Notes: generated from the sequence alone by a model not told the origin. Numbered from the stretch's first letter, positions 7,367-16,332 are shown. The stretch: 64,000 bases of DNA from Micromonospora sp. BL4 (GCF_003667505.1 NZ_RCVJ01000125.1:1-64000); one strand, 5' to 3'. Made by a program: numbers and translations.

Positions 7367-8257
7367 ATGAAGCATGTCCGGATCACTTCCCGACTTGTTG
7401 CCCTGATGGTGGTCGCGCTGGTCGGTGCCGGTGCGTGCGCGTTCGATCCGCAGGCCGGCGGGGGTGGCGGCGGGGGAGCCGCCCCAGCAGGCGCGGCGGA
7501 ACAGTCAACGGGGGCGAGCGGCACGCCCGGGCCGGACCAGCGCGGCCGGCCCGCGACGATCGCGCCGACACGGGCGCCGACGCCGAAGCCCACCCGGAAC
7601 GCCACGCCGAAACCGACCCGCAGCAAGCCGCCGGCGCCGGCCACCAGCACCGCCGCGCCCGCTGCGGGCTGCCCGCAGGGCGAGCACCAGCGCGCGGTGG
7701 AGACGTACCTGGCCCGGTTGGGCGGGTTCGGGTCGGTGAACGTGGACGGCCGGCAGTCCGCCGCCGACTGCGCGGCGATCAAGAAGTTCCAGCGGCGGTA
7801 CGGCATCCGCCCCGTCCAGGGTCGCGCCGGCCCGACCACGTACGACGTGGCCCAGCGGCTCGCCACCACCGACCCGGCCCGCTGCAAGGCCGGCACGGGC
7901 ACCACGTTCTGCGTGGACCTGACCCGGCAGACCGTCTGGGCCGTCCGGGGCGGCAAGGTGATCATGGCGCCGACGGTGACCCGGACCGGAATGTCCGGCT
8001 ACCGCACCCCGGCCGGCACGTACAAGGTCAACTACCGCAACCCGAGGGAATGGTCCGACCCGTACGAGGTGTGGCTGCCGTACTGGCAGCACTTCACCCA
8101 GGGGATGGGCTTCCACGAGACCACCACCTACCTGCACGAGAAGTCGATCGGCTCGCACGGGTGCGTCAACCTGCTGCACGCCGACGCCGTCCGGATGTGG
8201 GAGTTGGGGAAGGTGGGCACCCGGGTCGTGCTGATCGGCCGCCGGCCGGGCACCTGA
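7367..8257 (+). CDS. L,D-transpeptidase lipoprotein with peptidoglycan-binding domain
   Basis: The 296-residue protein has a cleavable N-terminus (hydrophobic 9-22) with a possible lipidation Cys at 24. A glycine/proline/threonine-rich wall-spanning linker runs to about 100. A peptidoglycan-binding domain follows (QRAVETYLARLG ... AIKKFQRRYGI), then a YkuD catalytic domain ending in SHGCVNL, with the nucleophile Cys266 and His264. It should form 3-3 crosslinks in the cell wall from outside the membrane. A strong AGGGGAGG (7355-7362) fixes the ATG at 7367, and the longer upstream frame is antisense to the helicase start. The lipobox AGA-C is not a perfect match, so a simple signal peptide is possible. 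Confidence 0.92.
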   Translation: MKHVRITSRLVALMVVALVGAGACAFDPQAGGGGGGGAAPAGAAEQSTGASGTPGPDQRGRPATIAPTRAPTPKPTRNATPKPTRSKPPAPATSTAAPAAGCPQGEHQRAVETYLARLGGFGSVNVDGRQSAADCAAIKKFQRRYGIRPVQGRAGPTTYDVAQRLATTDPARCKAGTGTTFCVDLTRQTVWAVRGGKVIMAPTVTRTGMSGYRTPAGTYKVNYRNPREWSDPYEVWLPYWQHFTQGMGFHETTTYLHEKSIGSHGCVNLLHADAVRMWELGKVGTRVVLIGRRPGT

Positions 8258-8273
8258 GCGGCCCGCCCGAATC

Positions 8274-8287
8274 GGGGTTTTAACCCC
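8274..8287. terminator. Short hairpin after the L,D-transpeptidase
   Basis: GGGGTT and AACCCC form a small perfect palindrome with two central T bases, 17 bases after the stop codon. It is short for a stand-alone terminator and is given low weight. Confidence 0.35.
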
Positions 8288-8352
8288 TGTCACACCGGTC
8301 CCGCGAGTGACACCCTGGGAGTCCAGGGCCGGACCGGGCGGGGAGGCTGGGC

Positions 8353-8589
8353 ATGACGGTCGACCGTGACGTGATCGAAGCGCACGACCAGGTTCAACCC
8401 GACGAGGTGTCCCGCGCAACCGTGGTCGCGTACGCCGTCGCGGCGGCGCTCCTCGTCGGGTGGTTCCTCTTCGGTTGGCTGGTGCTGCGGCAGGGCTTCG
8501 TCGACTCGGTCGGAGAGTCCGCCGGCGCCGGCTTCGCGCTGCTGCTGATCATCTCGGTCGTCGGCACCGTACGCCGCAGCCGACGCTGA
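8353..8589 (+). CDS. Small two-helix membrane protein, unknown
   Basis: The protein has 78 residues: a charged N-terminus (1-20), two membrane helices (about 22-46 and 57-72) joined by an FVDSVGESAG loop, and a basic end (RRSRR) that places the C-terminus inside the cell. GGGAGG lies upstream of the ATG. I recognise no family. It sits alone between the L,D-transpeptidase and the convergent Helicase_C_3 gene, 37 bases away. Confidence 0.65.
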   Translation: MTVDRDVIEAHDQVQPDEVSRATVVAYAVAAALLVGWFLFGWLVLRQGFVDSVGESAGAGFALLLIISVVGTVRRSRR

Positions 8590-8626
8590 CCGGCGCGCAC
8601 ACCGGCCGGCGCCGGCTGGGCTCCGG

Positions 8627-11113
8627 TCAGTCCGCCACCACCGCCGCGGTGATCCGGTGCAGCGCGAACGTGTGCAGCATCTCGGTCCGTTCGTCCTCGG
8701 CGCGCAGGTAGCCGGCACCGATCGAGACCGGCTTGACCAGCCGGGACGCGGTCGCCCCGTGCGCGTCCACGTAACCCACCCAGACCAGCGCCCGATCCCG
8801 CACGGCCTGCTGGAGCACGGCCAGCGCCTCGCTGTGCGTGTGTGCCGGCACCGGACCGCCGCCGAGCCCGGCCGCACCGCCACGCACCACCGCCGGCGCC
8901 CGTCGGGCGGCCCGCGCCGCCGCCTCACCCCGCCGGATGTGCTCCACCACGCCCAGCAGTCGGGGCATGGGCAGCTTCGGCGCGGCCAGCGGATCCAACG
9001 TCCGGGTGGCCACGGGCACCCGGGCCGGGGCCCGCCGGATCCGTGGCCGGGACAGCACGGTGCCGCCGCTGCCGTCCTCCTGCGCCGGGGCGTACCCGGC
9101 GTCGCGCAACGCGCTCAGCAACCGGCCGACCTGGTACGGCGTGGTCAGCACCGTCGGGGCCAGCCGGCGCAGCGTCAGCGACTCCAGCCGCCGGTCGGCC
9201 AGCACCTCGCTGAGCAGCGTCTCGTCGTCGCTGCGCAGGTACGCCCCGGCCAGGCCGACCCGCAACCCGCCGTGCTTGCGGGCCACGTCGTCCACCAGGT
9301 AGGTGAGCCCTTGCGGCACCGGGGTGCGGGACCGCCGCCGGAACACGTCGTGCAGGTCGTCGGCCGAGTAGCCGGCGTCCAACGCCCGCCGCACGCTCGC
9401 CGTCGTGACCCGGTGCACGCTGGCCCCGCCGGCCGACTCGGGTTCGGTCATCGCCTCCAGCTCGGCGGCGAGCGCCGGCTCGGGTGGCCCGGGCACCACC
9501 ACCGTCAGGTCGGCCTGCACCAGGAAGTGGTCGACCGGGGCGGGCAACAGCGCGTCCAGCGCCCGCGCCGCGCTGGACGGGTCGCCGCTCTCGGCGTCCG
9601 CGTGCAGCCCCAGGGGGTCCTCGCCGCCCGGCTCGTCGGCCGAGGTCAGGTCGGCCAGTAGCAGCCGGCCGTACGAGGTGAGCGCCCCGAGGCCGGTGAC
9701 GCCGAGCTGCGCCGCCTCGGCCAGCACCTCCCGGTGGGCGGCCTCGCGGCCCCGGCTGCGCCGCGGAGCCCGCCAGTCCAGCAGGTCCTGCACCTCCTCC
9801 GGGGTGGGTGAGGTCGCCGGTTCGAGGCCGGCGAGCACGGCGAGCACCGCCCGCCGGGTGCCCGGGGCGCTGGCCCGCTCGGCCTCGGCGGAGAGGGCGG
9901 TGATCGGGCGGTCCCGGTCATCGCGCCGGCCCACCAGCCCGACCTGTCGGGTCATGGTCAGCCACGCGCGGGCCAGCTGCTCCCAGCGCTGGGCCAGCGA
10001 GGCGGCCCGCCACACCTCGTACCCGCCGGTCGGCAGCACCTGCTGATCCGCCCCGTACCGGGTGGTGGTCGCGCCGGGCAGCTCCAGCTCGCCGGCGAGC
10101 CCCGCCGCGTACGCCACCTCCAGCAGCAGCGCGGTGGTCGGCTCGTCCAGCCCGGCGGTACGGGCCAGCCGGCGCAGGTCCCGTACGCCGATGCCGCCCG
10201 AGCGCAGCACCGGCGCGGGTTCGGCGGCGAGTTGCTCCAGCAGCCCTTCGGTGTGCCGGACCACCTCCATGGTCTGCCCGGCCCCGGCGGAGTCGACCGC
10301 CTTCGCCTCGCGGGGCGCGGCGGCCACCGGCGGCGGGCTGGTGCGCAGCGGTCCGAGCGGGCCGCTGTCGCGGCGCAGCAGCAGGCCGACCTCGCGGGGC
10401 AGCTCGACCGTGCCGGTGGTGGTCGACGAGCCGGCCGAGACGGGGACCAGCAGCCGGTTGTCGACCAGCCAACGCACCGGGGAACCGGTCGGCGCGCCAC
10501 CGTTGGTGGGGTCCGAGAGCAGGGCATCCTCCGCGCCGAGCGGCGGCGCCTGCAACGCACCCGGTGGCACGCTGCCCACCGGTGGTCCGGCCGCCAGCCG
10601 GTCCAGGATCGCCCGGGCCGAGGGAGGCGCGGCGAGCAGCGTCCGCCGGAGCTTCGCCGGGTCCGCGCAGAGCGCGGCCGTGCGCGGGTCCAGCTCCGCG
10701 GCCGGCCGGCCCAGCCCCGCGGGGTACGGGGCCACCTCGTCCACGGCAGGCACCACCTGGAGTGCGTGCTCCGGGCCGTACAGCAGGAAGAGCGCGCGCA
10801 GCCGGCCGACGGCGCCCCGGACGGCCGTCGGCGCCGGCGGGCGGGGCCCGGCGGTGGCCATGGCGAGCACGGCCTCGGTGGCCGTGGTGCCCTCGTCCGG
10901 GTCCCGGGTCAGCCGGGCGGCGTCGAGGATCTGGAGGGTGAACTGGTCCAGCCCGTCCAGCGCGCGGGCCACTGAGACCCGGGACTGGGCCCGGATGGCC
11001 AGGGCGGAGATGTCGGCCGGCACGGGCACGACGAGGTCCGGCCGCAGCTGAAGGAGTGCGGCCAGCGACTCGTCGGGAAGCGACCGCAGGTGGTCGGCGA
11101 GTGAGGTGGTCAT
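8627..11113 (-). CDS. Helicase_C_3 / WYL domain protein
   Basis: The 828-residue protein opens MTTSLADHLRSLPDESLAALLQLRPDL, the conserved start of actinobacterial helicase-associated proteins. It has long helical/winged-helix regions and a central Helicase_C_3 domain (about 490-640, containing HFLVQADLTVVVPGP and the SLTLRRLAPTVLTT region after it). A C-terminal WYL-like segment follows from about 755 (LVWVGYVDAHG ... SIGAGYLRAEDERTEMLHTFALHRI). WYL domains usually sense nucleic acid or nucleotide ligands in DNA-damage and defence regulators. No helicase core motifs are present, so it is an accessory or regulatory partner. It lies near the XPB helicase on the same strand, which supports a joint DNA-repair role. 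The ATG at 11113 gives the conserved N-terminus. Confidence 0.88.
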   Translation of the reverse strand: MTTSLADHLRSLPDESLAALLQLRPDLVVPVPADISALAIRAQSRVSVARALDGLDQFTLQILDAARLTRDPDEGTTATEAVLAMATAGPRPPAPTAVRGAVGRLRALFLLYGPEHALQVVPAVDEVAPYPAGLGRPAAELDPRTAALCADPAKLRRTLLAAPPSARAILDRLAAGPPVGSVPPGALQAPPLGAEDALLSDPTNGGAPTGSPVRWLVDNRLLVPVSAGSSTTTGTVELPREVGLLLRRDSGPLGPLRTSPPPVAAAPREAKAVDSAGAGQTMEVVRHTEGLLEQLAAEPAPVLRSGGIGVRDLRRLARTAGLDEPTTALLLEVAYAAGLAGELELPGATTTRYGADQQVLPTGGYEVWRAASLAQRWEQLARAWLTMTRQVGLVGRRDDRDRPITALSAEAERASAPGTRRAVLAVLAGLEPATSPTPEEVQDLLDWRAPRRSRGREAAHREVLAEAAQLGVTGLGALTSYGRLLLADLTSADEPGGEDPLGLHADAESGDPSSAARALDALLPAPVDHFLVQADLTVVVPGPPEPALAAELEAMTEPESAGGASVHRVTTASVRRALDAGYSADDLHDVFRRRSRTPVPQGLTYLVDDVARKHGGLRVGLAGAYLRSDDETLLSEVLADRRLESLTLRRLAPTVLTTPYQVGRLLSALRDAGYAPAQEDGSGGTVLSRPRIRRAPARVPVATRTLDPLAAPKLPMPRLLGVVEHIRRGEAAARAARRAPAVVRGGAAGLGGGPVPAHTHSEALAVLQQAVRDRALVWVGYVDAHGATASRLVKPVSIGAGYLRAEDERTEMLHTFALHRITAAVVAD

Positions 11114-11196
11114 CGTCTTACCACGCTAGCCCGGCACCGGGCCGTCGCGCCCCTCGGACGTCCGCCCGGCCGGGAGTCGCCTGTACGTTTCTCGGC

Positions 11197-11820
11197 ATGC
11201 CCGCACTGACCGTCGGATTCGACCTCGACATGACGCTGGTGGACTCCCGCCCTGGCATCGCCGCCGCCTACCGGGCGCTGACCGCCAGGACCGGCGTGCC
11301 GGTGGACGCCGACCTGGCGGTGTCCCGGCTCGGTCCGCCGTTGCGCACCGAGATCGCGCACTGGTTCCCGCCGGAGCAGGTCGAGTCGGCCGTGCAGATG
11401 TACCGCGAGCTGTACCCGGCGTACGCGATCACCCCGACGGTGCCGCTGCCAGGCGCGCGGGCGGCGATCGACGCGATCCGTGCGCGGGGCGGCCGGGTGC
11501 TGGTCGTCACGTCCAAGATCGGCCGGCTGGCCCGGCTGCACCTGGACCACCTCGGCCTCACGGTCGACGAGTTGGCCGGCGACCTGTTCGCCGAGGAGAA
11601 GGCGACCGCCCTGCGCGAGCACGGGGCGACCCACTACGTCGGGGATCACGTGGCGGACATGGTGGCGGCGAGGGCGGCCGGGGTGCCCGGAATCGGCGTC
11701 GCGACCGGGCCGTGCTCCGCGGACGAGCTGCGCGCCGCCGGGGCGGAAGTGGTGCTGGACGACCTCACCGGATTCCCAGCGGCGCTCGACGGCATGATCC
11801 AGCTAGCCTTGGAGCAGTAG
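11197..11820 (+). CDS. HAD-family phosphatase, phosphoglycolate phosphatase-like
   Basis: The 207-residue enzyme has HAD motif I DLDMTLVDS (Asp nucleophile and general acid), motif II TSK with the phosphate-binding Lys, and motif IV GDHVADM. A helical cap between motifs I and II makes it a subclass IA enzyme like Gph or HAD hydrolases of nucleotide clean-up. The substrate is not readable. The ATG at 11197 (MPALTVGFDLD) has a TACGTT -10 box seven bases ahead (11184-11189), suggesting a leaderless mRNA. An upstream ATG at 11056 would run through the divergent gene's start and is rejected. The cold-shock gene follows after 27 bases. Confidence 0.88.
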   Translation: MPALTVGFDLDMTLVDSRPGIAAAYRALTARTGVPVDADLAVSRLGPPLRTEIAHWFPPEQVESAVQMYRELYPAYAITPTVPLPGARAAIDAIRARGGRVLVVTSKIGRLARLHLDHLGLTVDELAGDLFAEEKATALREHGATHYVGDHVADMVAARAAGVPGIGVATGPCSADELRAAGAEVVLDDLTGFPAALDGMIQLALEQ

Positions 11821-11847
11821 CGGCTCAAGTGAAGCAGGGGTTTTCAG

Positions 11848-12234
11848 GTGCCTACGGGTCGAGTGAAGTGGTACGACACGGCCAAGGGATACGGCTTCGT
11901 CACCAGTGACGAGGGCGGCGACGTGTTTCTGCCCAAGGGTGCGCTGCCGGCGGGCGTCACCGACCTCAAGGGCGGTCAGCGGGTCGACTTCAGCGTGGTC
12001 GACAGCCGCCGGGGCGCGCAGGCCATGGGAGTCAAGCTGCTGGACGCGCCGCCGTCGATGGCGGAGCTACGGCGCCGGCCGGCCGAGGAACTGCACGGCC
12101 TCGTCGAGGACATGATCAAGGTGCTGGAGGCGAAGGTCCAGCCGGATCTGCGCCGGGGCCGGTACCCGGACAAGAAGACCGCGCAGAAGATCGCTCAGCT
12201 GGTCCACGCGGTCGCGCGCGAGCTGGAGGTCTGA
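11848..12234 (+). CDS. Cold-shock-domain protein with C-terminal extension
   Basis: This 128-residue protein has an N-terminal cold-shock OB fold (1-67) with RNP1 KGYGFVTS and a modified RNP2 DVFLPKG instead of the usual DVFVH. A 60-residue helical, charged extension follows (ELRRRPAEELHGLVEDMIKVLEAKV ...). The extension marks the long actinobacterial CspB/ScoF-related group. It should bind single-stranded RNA or DNA and act as a chaperone. The GTG start at 11848 has GCAGGGG upstream. Its last 40 bases overlap the 3' end of the convergent mqnD gene, so the two transcripts are antisense there. Confidence 0.9.
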   Translation: MPTGRVKWYDTAKGYGFVTSDEGGDVFLPKGALPAGVTDLKGGQRVDFSVVDSRRGAQAMGVKLLDAPPSMAELRRRPAEELHGLVEDMIKVLEAKVQPDLRRGRYPDKKTAQKIAQLVHAVARELEV

Positions 12235-13025
12235 GGCACCAGCCCGGCGTCGGCGGCCCGGTCGAGCAGCGCCGTGATCGCGGCGAAACCGGCCTCGCCC
12301 AGGTCGGCGGTGAACTCGTTGACGTAGAGGCCGATGTGCCGGTCCACCACGTCGAGTTCCATCTCCTGGGCGTGCGCGAGCACGTACTCCCGGCTGGCCG
12401 CCGGGTCCGCCCAGGCCTGCCGGACCGACTCGCGGACCCAGCCCGCCGCGACCTCCGGATCCACCGCGCCGCGCCGGGCCAGGATCGCGCCGAGGGGGAT
12501 GGGCAGGCCGGTGTCGGCCTCCCACCACTCGCCGAGGTCGACCAGGGCGGTCAGGCCGTGCCGGTGGTAGGTGAACCGGGCCTCGTGGATGACCAGCCCG
12601 GCGTCGTAGCGGCCGGCCGCGACGCCCGGCATGATCTCGTGGAACGGAACCACCTCGATCCGGGCCGGCGGGTTTCCGGCCGCCCAGAGCCGGAACAGCA
12701 GGTACGCGGTGGTCCGGTCGCCCGGCACCGCCACCGTGGCGCCGGTCAGGTCGGTGCGGTCGCCCTTGGTGAGCACCAGCGGCCCGCACCCGCGACCGAG
12801 GGCGCCGCCGCAGGGCAGCAGGTGGTAGTCGTCGAGCAGCCAGGGCAGCGCCGCGAAGCTCACCTTCACCAGGTCGAACGCGCCCCGCTCGGCCGCCGTG
12901 TTAGTGACGTCCACGTCGGCGTACGTCACCTCGACCGGCGGCGCGCCCGGCACCCGGCCGTGCACCAGAGCGTGGAAGACGAACGTGTCGTTGGGGCAGG
13001 GCGAGATCGCCAGGGAGAGCGCCAC
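12195..13025 (-). CDS. mqnD: 1,4-dihydroxy-6-naphthoate synthase
   Basis: The 276-residue protein starts LSLAISPCPNDTFVFHALVHGRV, the hallmark of MqnD, with SFAALPWLLDDYHLLPCGGALGRGCGPLVL and a later HEARFTYHRHGL matching the periplasmic-binding-protein-like fold. It converts cyclic dehypoxanthinyl futalosine to 1,4-dihydroxy-6-naphthoate in the futalosine route to menaquinone. mqnB, an earlier step, lies 121 bases upstream on the same strand, with an MFS gene before it, so an operon is likely. The C-terminal tail (QTSSSRATAWTS) overlaps the cold-shock gene by 40 bases. Confidence 0.93.
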   Translation of the reverse strand: MALSLAISPCPNDTFVFHALVHGRVPGAPPVEVTYADVDVTNTAAERGAFDLVKVSFAALPWLLDDYHLLPCGGALGRGCGPLVLTKGDRTDLTGATVAVPGDRTTAYLLFRLWAAGNPPARIEVVPFHEIMPGVAAGRYDAGLVIHEARFTYHRHGLTALVDLGEWWEADTGLPIPLGAILARRGAVDPEVAAGWVRESVRQAWADPAASREYVLAHAQEMELDVVDRHIGLYVNEFTADLGEAGFAAITALLDRAADAGLVPQTSSSRATAWTS

Positions 13026-13146
13026 GCCTCCACGTTAGCCCTGCCCCCGAGCGGCCACCCGCGCCCACCCCCGCGCACTGTGACCTGTGCACCTCGGCTG
13101 GGTCGAATGGTTGTTCTGCGGCCCTGGTCCTGACCTGCGGCCGGGG

Positions 13147-13797
13147 TCAGCGCAGCGCCGGGGCCGCCTTGGTCAGGGCGTCGAGGGCTTCGCGTAGCCG
13201 CCAGGCATCCCGGTCGCGGGGGCCGACCGGATTGGAAATGGTGCGCAATTCGGCGAAGGGCACCCCGGCCTGCGCCGCGGCGACCGCCACCCCGTACCCC
13301 TCCATGGCCTCGGCGACCGCCCCCGGATGCCGGCGGCGCAGCTCCTCGGTGCTGGCGGCGGTGCCGGTGACCGTGCTGACGGTGAGCACCGTGCCGGTCG
13401 TGGCGGACGGCAGGGCGTCTCGCAGCGCCGCCAGCAGCCGCGGATCGGCCGGCAGCACGCTGCCGTTGCCGAGCAGCGCGGGCGGCATGCCGAGCTCGTC
13501 GACGGGGATGAAGCCGTCCGGTGACTCGGCACCCAGATCGGCGGCGATGCTGGCCGTGCCGAGCACGGTGTCGCCGACCGCGACGCGTCCGACGAAGCCG
13601 CCGGCCACGCCGGCGCTGACCACCGCCCGGTACGGGCGTCCGGCAGCCTCGGCCAGCGCCAACAGTCGGGCGGTGGCGGCGCCGGCCACGGCCGGGCCCA
13701 CCCCGACCGGGGCCACGGTGACGGTGGCGTCGGTCAGCCCCGCGCAGACCGCGTCCGCCTCGGCGGGCACCGCGGTCACCACCAGCAGGCCGGTCAC
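13147..13797 (-). CDS. mqnB: Futalosine hydrolase
   Basis: The 216-residue protein is of the nucleoside phosphorylase/hydrolase superfamily, with an LLVVTAVPAEADAV start, a VSAGVAGGF loop, an ESPDGF segment and an EAMEGYGVA motif holding the substrate-binding Glu (family numbering not assigned). MqnB removes hypoxanthine from futalosine, giving dehypoxanthinyl futalosine for menaquinone synthesis. Its ATG overlaps the stop of the upstream MFS gene as ATGA, indicating translational coupling, and mqnD follows downstream. Pairing with mqnD in the same orientation makes this assignment much safer than the generic MTA/SAH nucleosidase alternative. Confidence 0.92.
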   Translation of the reverse strand: MTGLLVVTAVPAEADAVCAGLTDATVTVAPVGVGPAVAGAATARLLALAEAAGRPYRAVVSAGVAGGFVGRVAVGDTVLGTASIAADLGAESPDGFIPVDELGMPPALLGNGSVLPADPRLLAALRDALPSATTGTVLTVSTVTGTAASTEELRRRHPGAVAEAMEGYGVAVAAAQAGVPFAELRTISNPVGPRDRDAWRLREALDALTKAAPALR

Positions 13798-15398
13798 GAC
13801 AGCGGTCCGGGGGACTCCCGGCGGGTCTCGTCGTCCGCGCCGCCACCCGGCCCGCCGACCGCTGAGGAGGGGCGGTAGATGTGGTAGCCCGGTGGGGCGA
13901 GCCCCGGGTCGTCGTACTGCGACGAGCCGGCCTGGCTCGGCGCCGGTGAGGTGGGCGCGGAGTCCCCGGATTCGTCCAGCGACTCGTCGTCGTCAACCAG
14001 CTCGTCGTCACCCAGCGGCCGGCCGGCCAGCTTCTCGCCGCGCAGTCGTGCGGCGACCACCACACCCCGGACGGCGGCCAGGACGCCCACCCCGGCGGCG
14101 ACCGCGATGCCGGTGCGACCGCCGAACGGGACCAGCCCGAGCCCACCCCCGGCCACGAAGGCGAGCATCAGCACGGTCTCCGAGTGCGCGAAGGAGCTGG
14201 CCCGCAGCCGCTCCGGGATGCGCTCCTGGATCGAGGCGTCCACGGCGAGCTTGGCCACCCCACTGACCAGCGCGGTGACCAGGCAGAGCAGGGCCACCAT
14301 CGGCAGCGAGAAGCGGATGACGGTGAGCACGGCCACCCCGGCCACGATGATCATGCTGCTGGACTGGATGGCGGTCGGCCGGTGGATGCGCAGACGGGTG
14401 CCGACGGCGGTGGCCAGGAAGCTGCCGACCGCCAGCGCGCCGCCGACCAGCCCCAGCGCCCACTCGGCACCCAGGTCCCGGCCGAACACCACCGTCGTCA
14501 GGTCGCCCTTCTTGATGGCGAAGGCGAGGAACAGCAGCAGGAAGCCGTAGACCGCGCGCAGCGTCGCCGAGCCGATCAGGGTGGCGATCACCAGCCGACC
14601 GGCGGGTCGGCCCCGCCCCAGTGGGCGGTCACCCCGGCGACGGCCCAGCGCGCGCAGCGGCCGTGGCACCCGTTCCGGTGGCTCCGAATCCGCCTTCGGT
14701 GGCAGGCGCAGGGAGATCACCATGCCGATCAGGAAGATCACCGATGCGACCCGCAGCGGCCACTGCGGCCCGAACCAGAACGCCGCCAGCCCGATCGGAG
14801 CCACCAGCGCGCCCGCGACCGTGCCGTAGACGCTCGCCCGCGCGCCCACCTGAGACAGGCCGAGCCCTTCGGGCAGGAGCCGGGGCACCGCCGCCGACCG
14901 GGCCACGCCGTACGCCCGGGACAGCGCGAGCACCCCGAACGCGGCCGGATACAGCCCGAAGCCATGGATGTAGTCGGAGATCAACCAGGCCAGGAACGCG
15001 CGGCCGAGCATGGTGGCGGCCAGGGCGTACCGCCGGCCGTGCCGGAAGTGGTCCAGCAGCGGGCCCACCACGGGGGCGAGCATCGCGAACGGCACCATGG
15101 TCACCAGCAGGTAGAGCGCGACCTTGCTGCGGGCCTCGCCCAGCGGGACGTTGAAGAAGATCGTCCCGGCCAGGCCGATGGCGATCAACGTGTCTCCGGC
15201 GCAGGACACCGCGTGCAGGTCGAACAGACGGACCATGCCGACCTCGCCGCCGGCGCCCCGGGCCCGGGCCCGGCCGGCCCGGCGGGTCACCCAGCGTCCG
15301 CTGCCCACCGAACCACGCAACAGCAGCCGAATGCTGCGGATGCCGGTGCCGACGGTGCGACCGAGGACGGATCGCCCGGAGCGGGAGTACGACGGCAT
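13794..15398 (-). CDS. MFS permease coupled to mqnB
   Basis: The 534-residue protein has about ten to twelve membrane helices between residues 60 and 450. A highly charged disordered C-terminus follows (DDELVDDDESLDESGD, then proline-rich), ending in PSSAVGGPGGG. The MFS loop signature is visible as DHFRHGRRYAL. The start is taken as MPSYSRSGRS at 15398; an in-frame ATG three codons earlier (15407) is equally possible. The ATGA overlap with mqnB suggests joint regulation, and the mqn link is seen in other actinomycetes, but the transported molecule is unknown. Export of a nucleoside by-product is only a guess. Confidence 0.82.
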   Translation of the reverse strand: MPSYSRSGRSVLGRTVGTGIRSIRLLLRGSVGSGRWVTRRAGRARARGAGGEVGMVRLFDLHAVSCAGDTLIAIGLAGTIFFNVPLGEARSKVALYLLVTMVPFAMLAPVVGPLLDHFRHGRRYALAATMLGRAFLAWLISDYIHGFGLYPAAFGVLALSRAYGVARSAAVPRLLPEGLGLSQVGARASVYGTVAGALVAPIGLAAFWFGPQWPLRVASVIFLIGMVISLRLPPKADSEPPERVPRPLRALGRRRGDRPLGRGRPAGRLVIATLIGSATLRAVYGFLLLFLAFAIKKGDLTTVVFGRDLGAEWALGLVGGALAVGSFLATAVGTRLRIHRPTAIQSSSMIIVAGVAVLTVIRFSLPMVALLCLVTALVSGVAKLAVDASIQERIPERLRASSFAHSETVLMLAFVAGGGLGLVPFGGRTGIAVAAGVGVLAAVRGVVVAARLRGEKLAGRPLGDDELVDDDESLDESGDSAPTSPAPSQAGSSQYDDPGLAPPGYHIYRPSSAVGGPGGGADDETRRESPGPLS

Positions 15399-15504
15399 GT
15401 GCACCATCCTCGCCCATCTGCTCCAGGTACGCCGCAGCACTGCGGCGAAAGGTTCCCCGGGAGTCCCTGTCACCCCTGTCGGGCGCATGGGGAACAATGG
15501 TGAG

Positions 15505-16326
15505 GTGACCAGGCCCGCATCCACCCGCGCAGCCCGTCTCGACCAGGTCTGCGCCGCTGCCGTCGAGGTGGCCCGCGCCGGCATCACCGAGGTGGACGCC
15601 GATGACGTCGGCGACCACCTGCAGGTCGTTGCCGAGGGCGACCGGCTGGTCACCCACTACTTTGAATGCCGGCTCGCCGGCTACAACGGCTGGCGTTGGG
15701 CGGTCACCGTCACCCGGGTGCCGCGCAGCCGCACGGTGACCATCTGCGAGACGGTGCTGCTGCCCGGCCCCGACGCGCTGCTCGCGCCGGGCTGGCTGCC
15801 CTGGCAGGAGCGGCTCAAGCCCGGTGACCTGGGTCCCGGTGACCTGCTGCCGACCGCGCCGGACGATGAGCGGCTGGCCCCGGCCTACCTGCTCTCCGAC
15901 GACCCGGCGGTCGAGGAGACGGCCTGGGAGCTGGGCCTCGGTCGGGCCCGGGTGCTCTCCCGGGAGGGTCGCGCCGACGCGGCGCAGCGGTGGTACGACG
16001 GCGACCACGGCCCGGCCGCGGCGATCTCCGCCGCCGCCCCGGCCGCCGCTCGTTGCGGCACCTGCGGCTTCTACCTGCCGCTGGCCGGCGCGATGCGGCT
16101 GGCCTTCGGCGCGTGCGGCAACTTCTACGCTCCCGACGACGGCCGGGTGGTGAGCGCCGACCACGGCTGCGGCGCCCATTCCGAGACGCTCATCGAGGCG
16201 GCCGAGACCGCGGTGGAGGAGCTGCCCACCGTCTACGACGACAGCGCGGTGGAGGCCATGTCGGTCAGCCGCGCCCCGGGTTCGGTGGAGGCCGCCGAGC
16301 CGGCGGAGCCGTACGGGCACCCCTGA
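15505..16326 (+). CDS. DUF3027 protein
   Basis: This 273-residue protein of unknown function is typical of actinobacteria. A long N-terminal domain (AVEVARAGITEVDADDVGDHL ... HYFECRLAGYNGWRWAVTV) is followed by a cysteine-rich module: CGTCGFYLPLAG, then FGACGNFYAPDDGRVVSADHGCGAHSE. The pattern of Cys and His suggests a zinc site. The GTG at 15505 is preferred because GGGGA lies 11 bases upstream; an in-frame ATG at 15487 would add six residues. It is divergent from the MFS-mqnB operon and convergent with DUF2530, a pairing I recognise as conserved in actinomycetes. Confidence 0.85.
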   Translation: MTRPASTRAARLDQVCAAAVEVARAGITEVDADDVGDHLQVVAEGDRLVTHYFECRLAGYNGWRWAVTVTRVPRSRTVTICETVLLPGPDALLAPGWLPWQERLKPGDLGPGDLLPTAPDDERLAPAYLLSDDPAVEETAWELGLGRARVLSREGRADAAQRWYDGDHGPAAAISAAAPAAARCGTCGFYLPLAGAMRLAFGACGNFYAPDDGRVVSADHGCGAHSETLIEAAETAVEELPTVYDDSAVEAMSVSRAPGSVEAAEPAEPYGHP

Positions 16327-16332
16327 CGGTCC

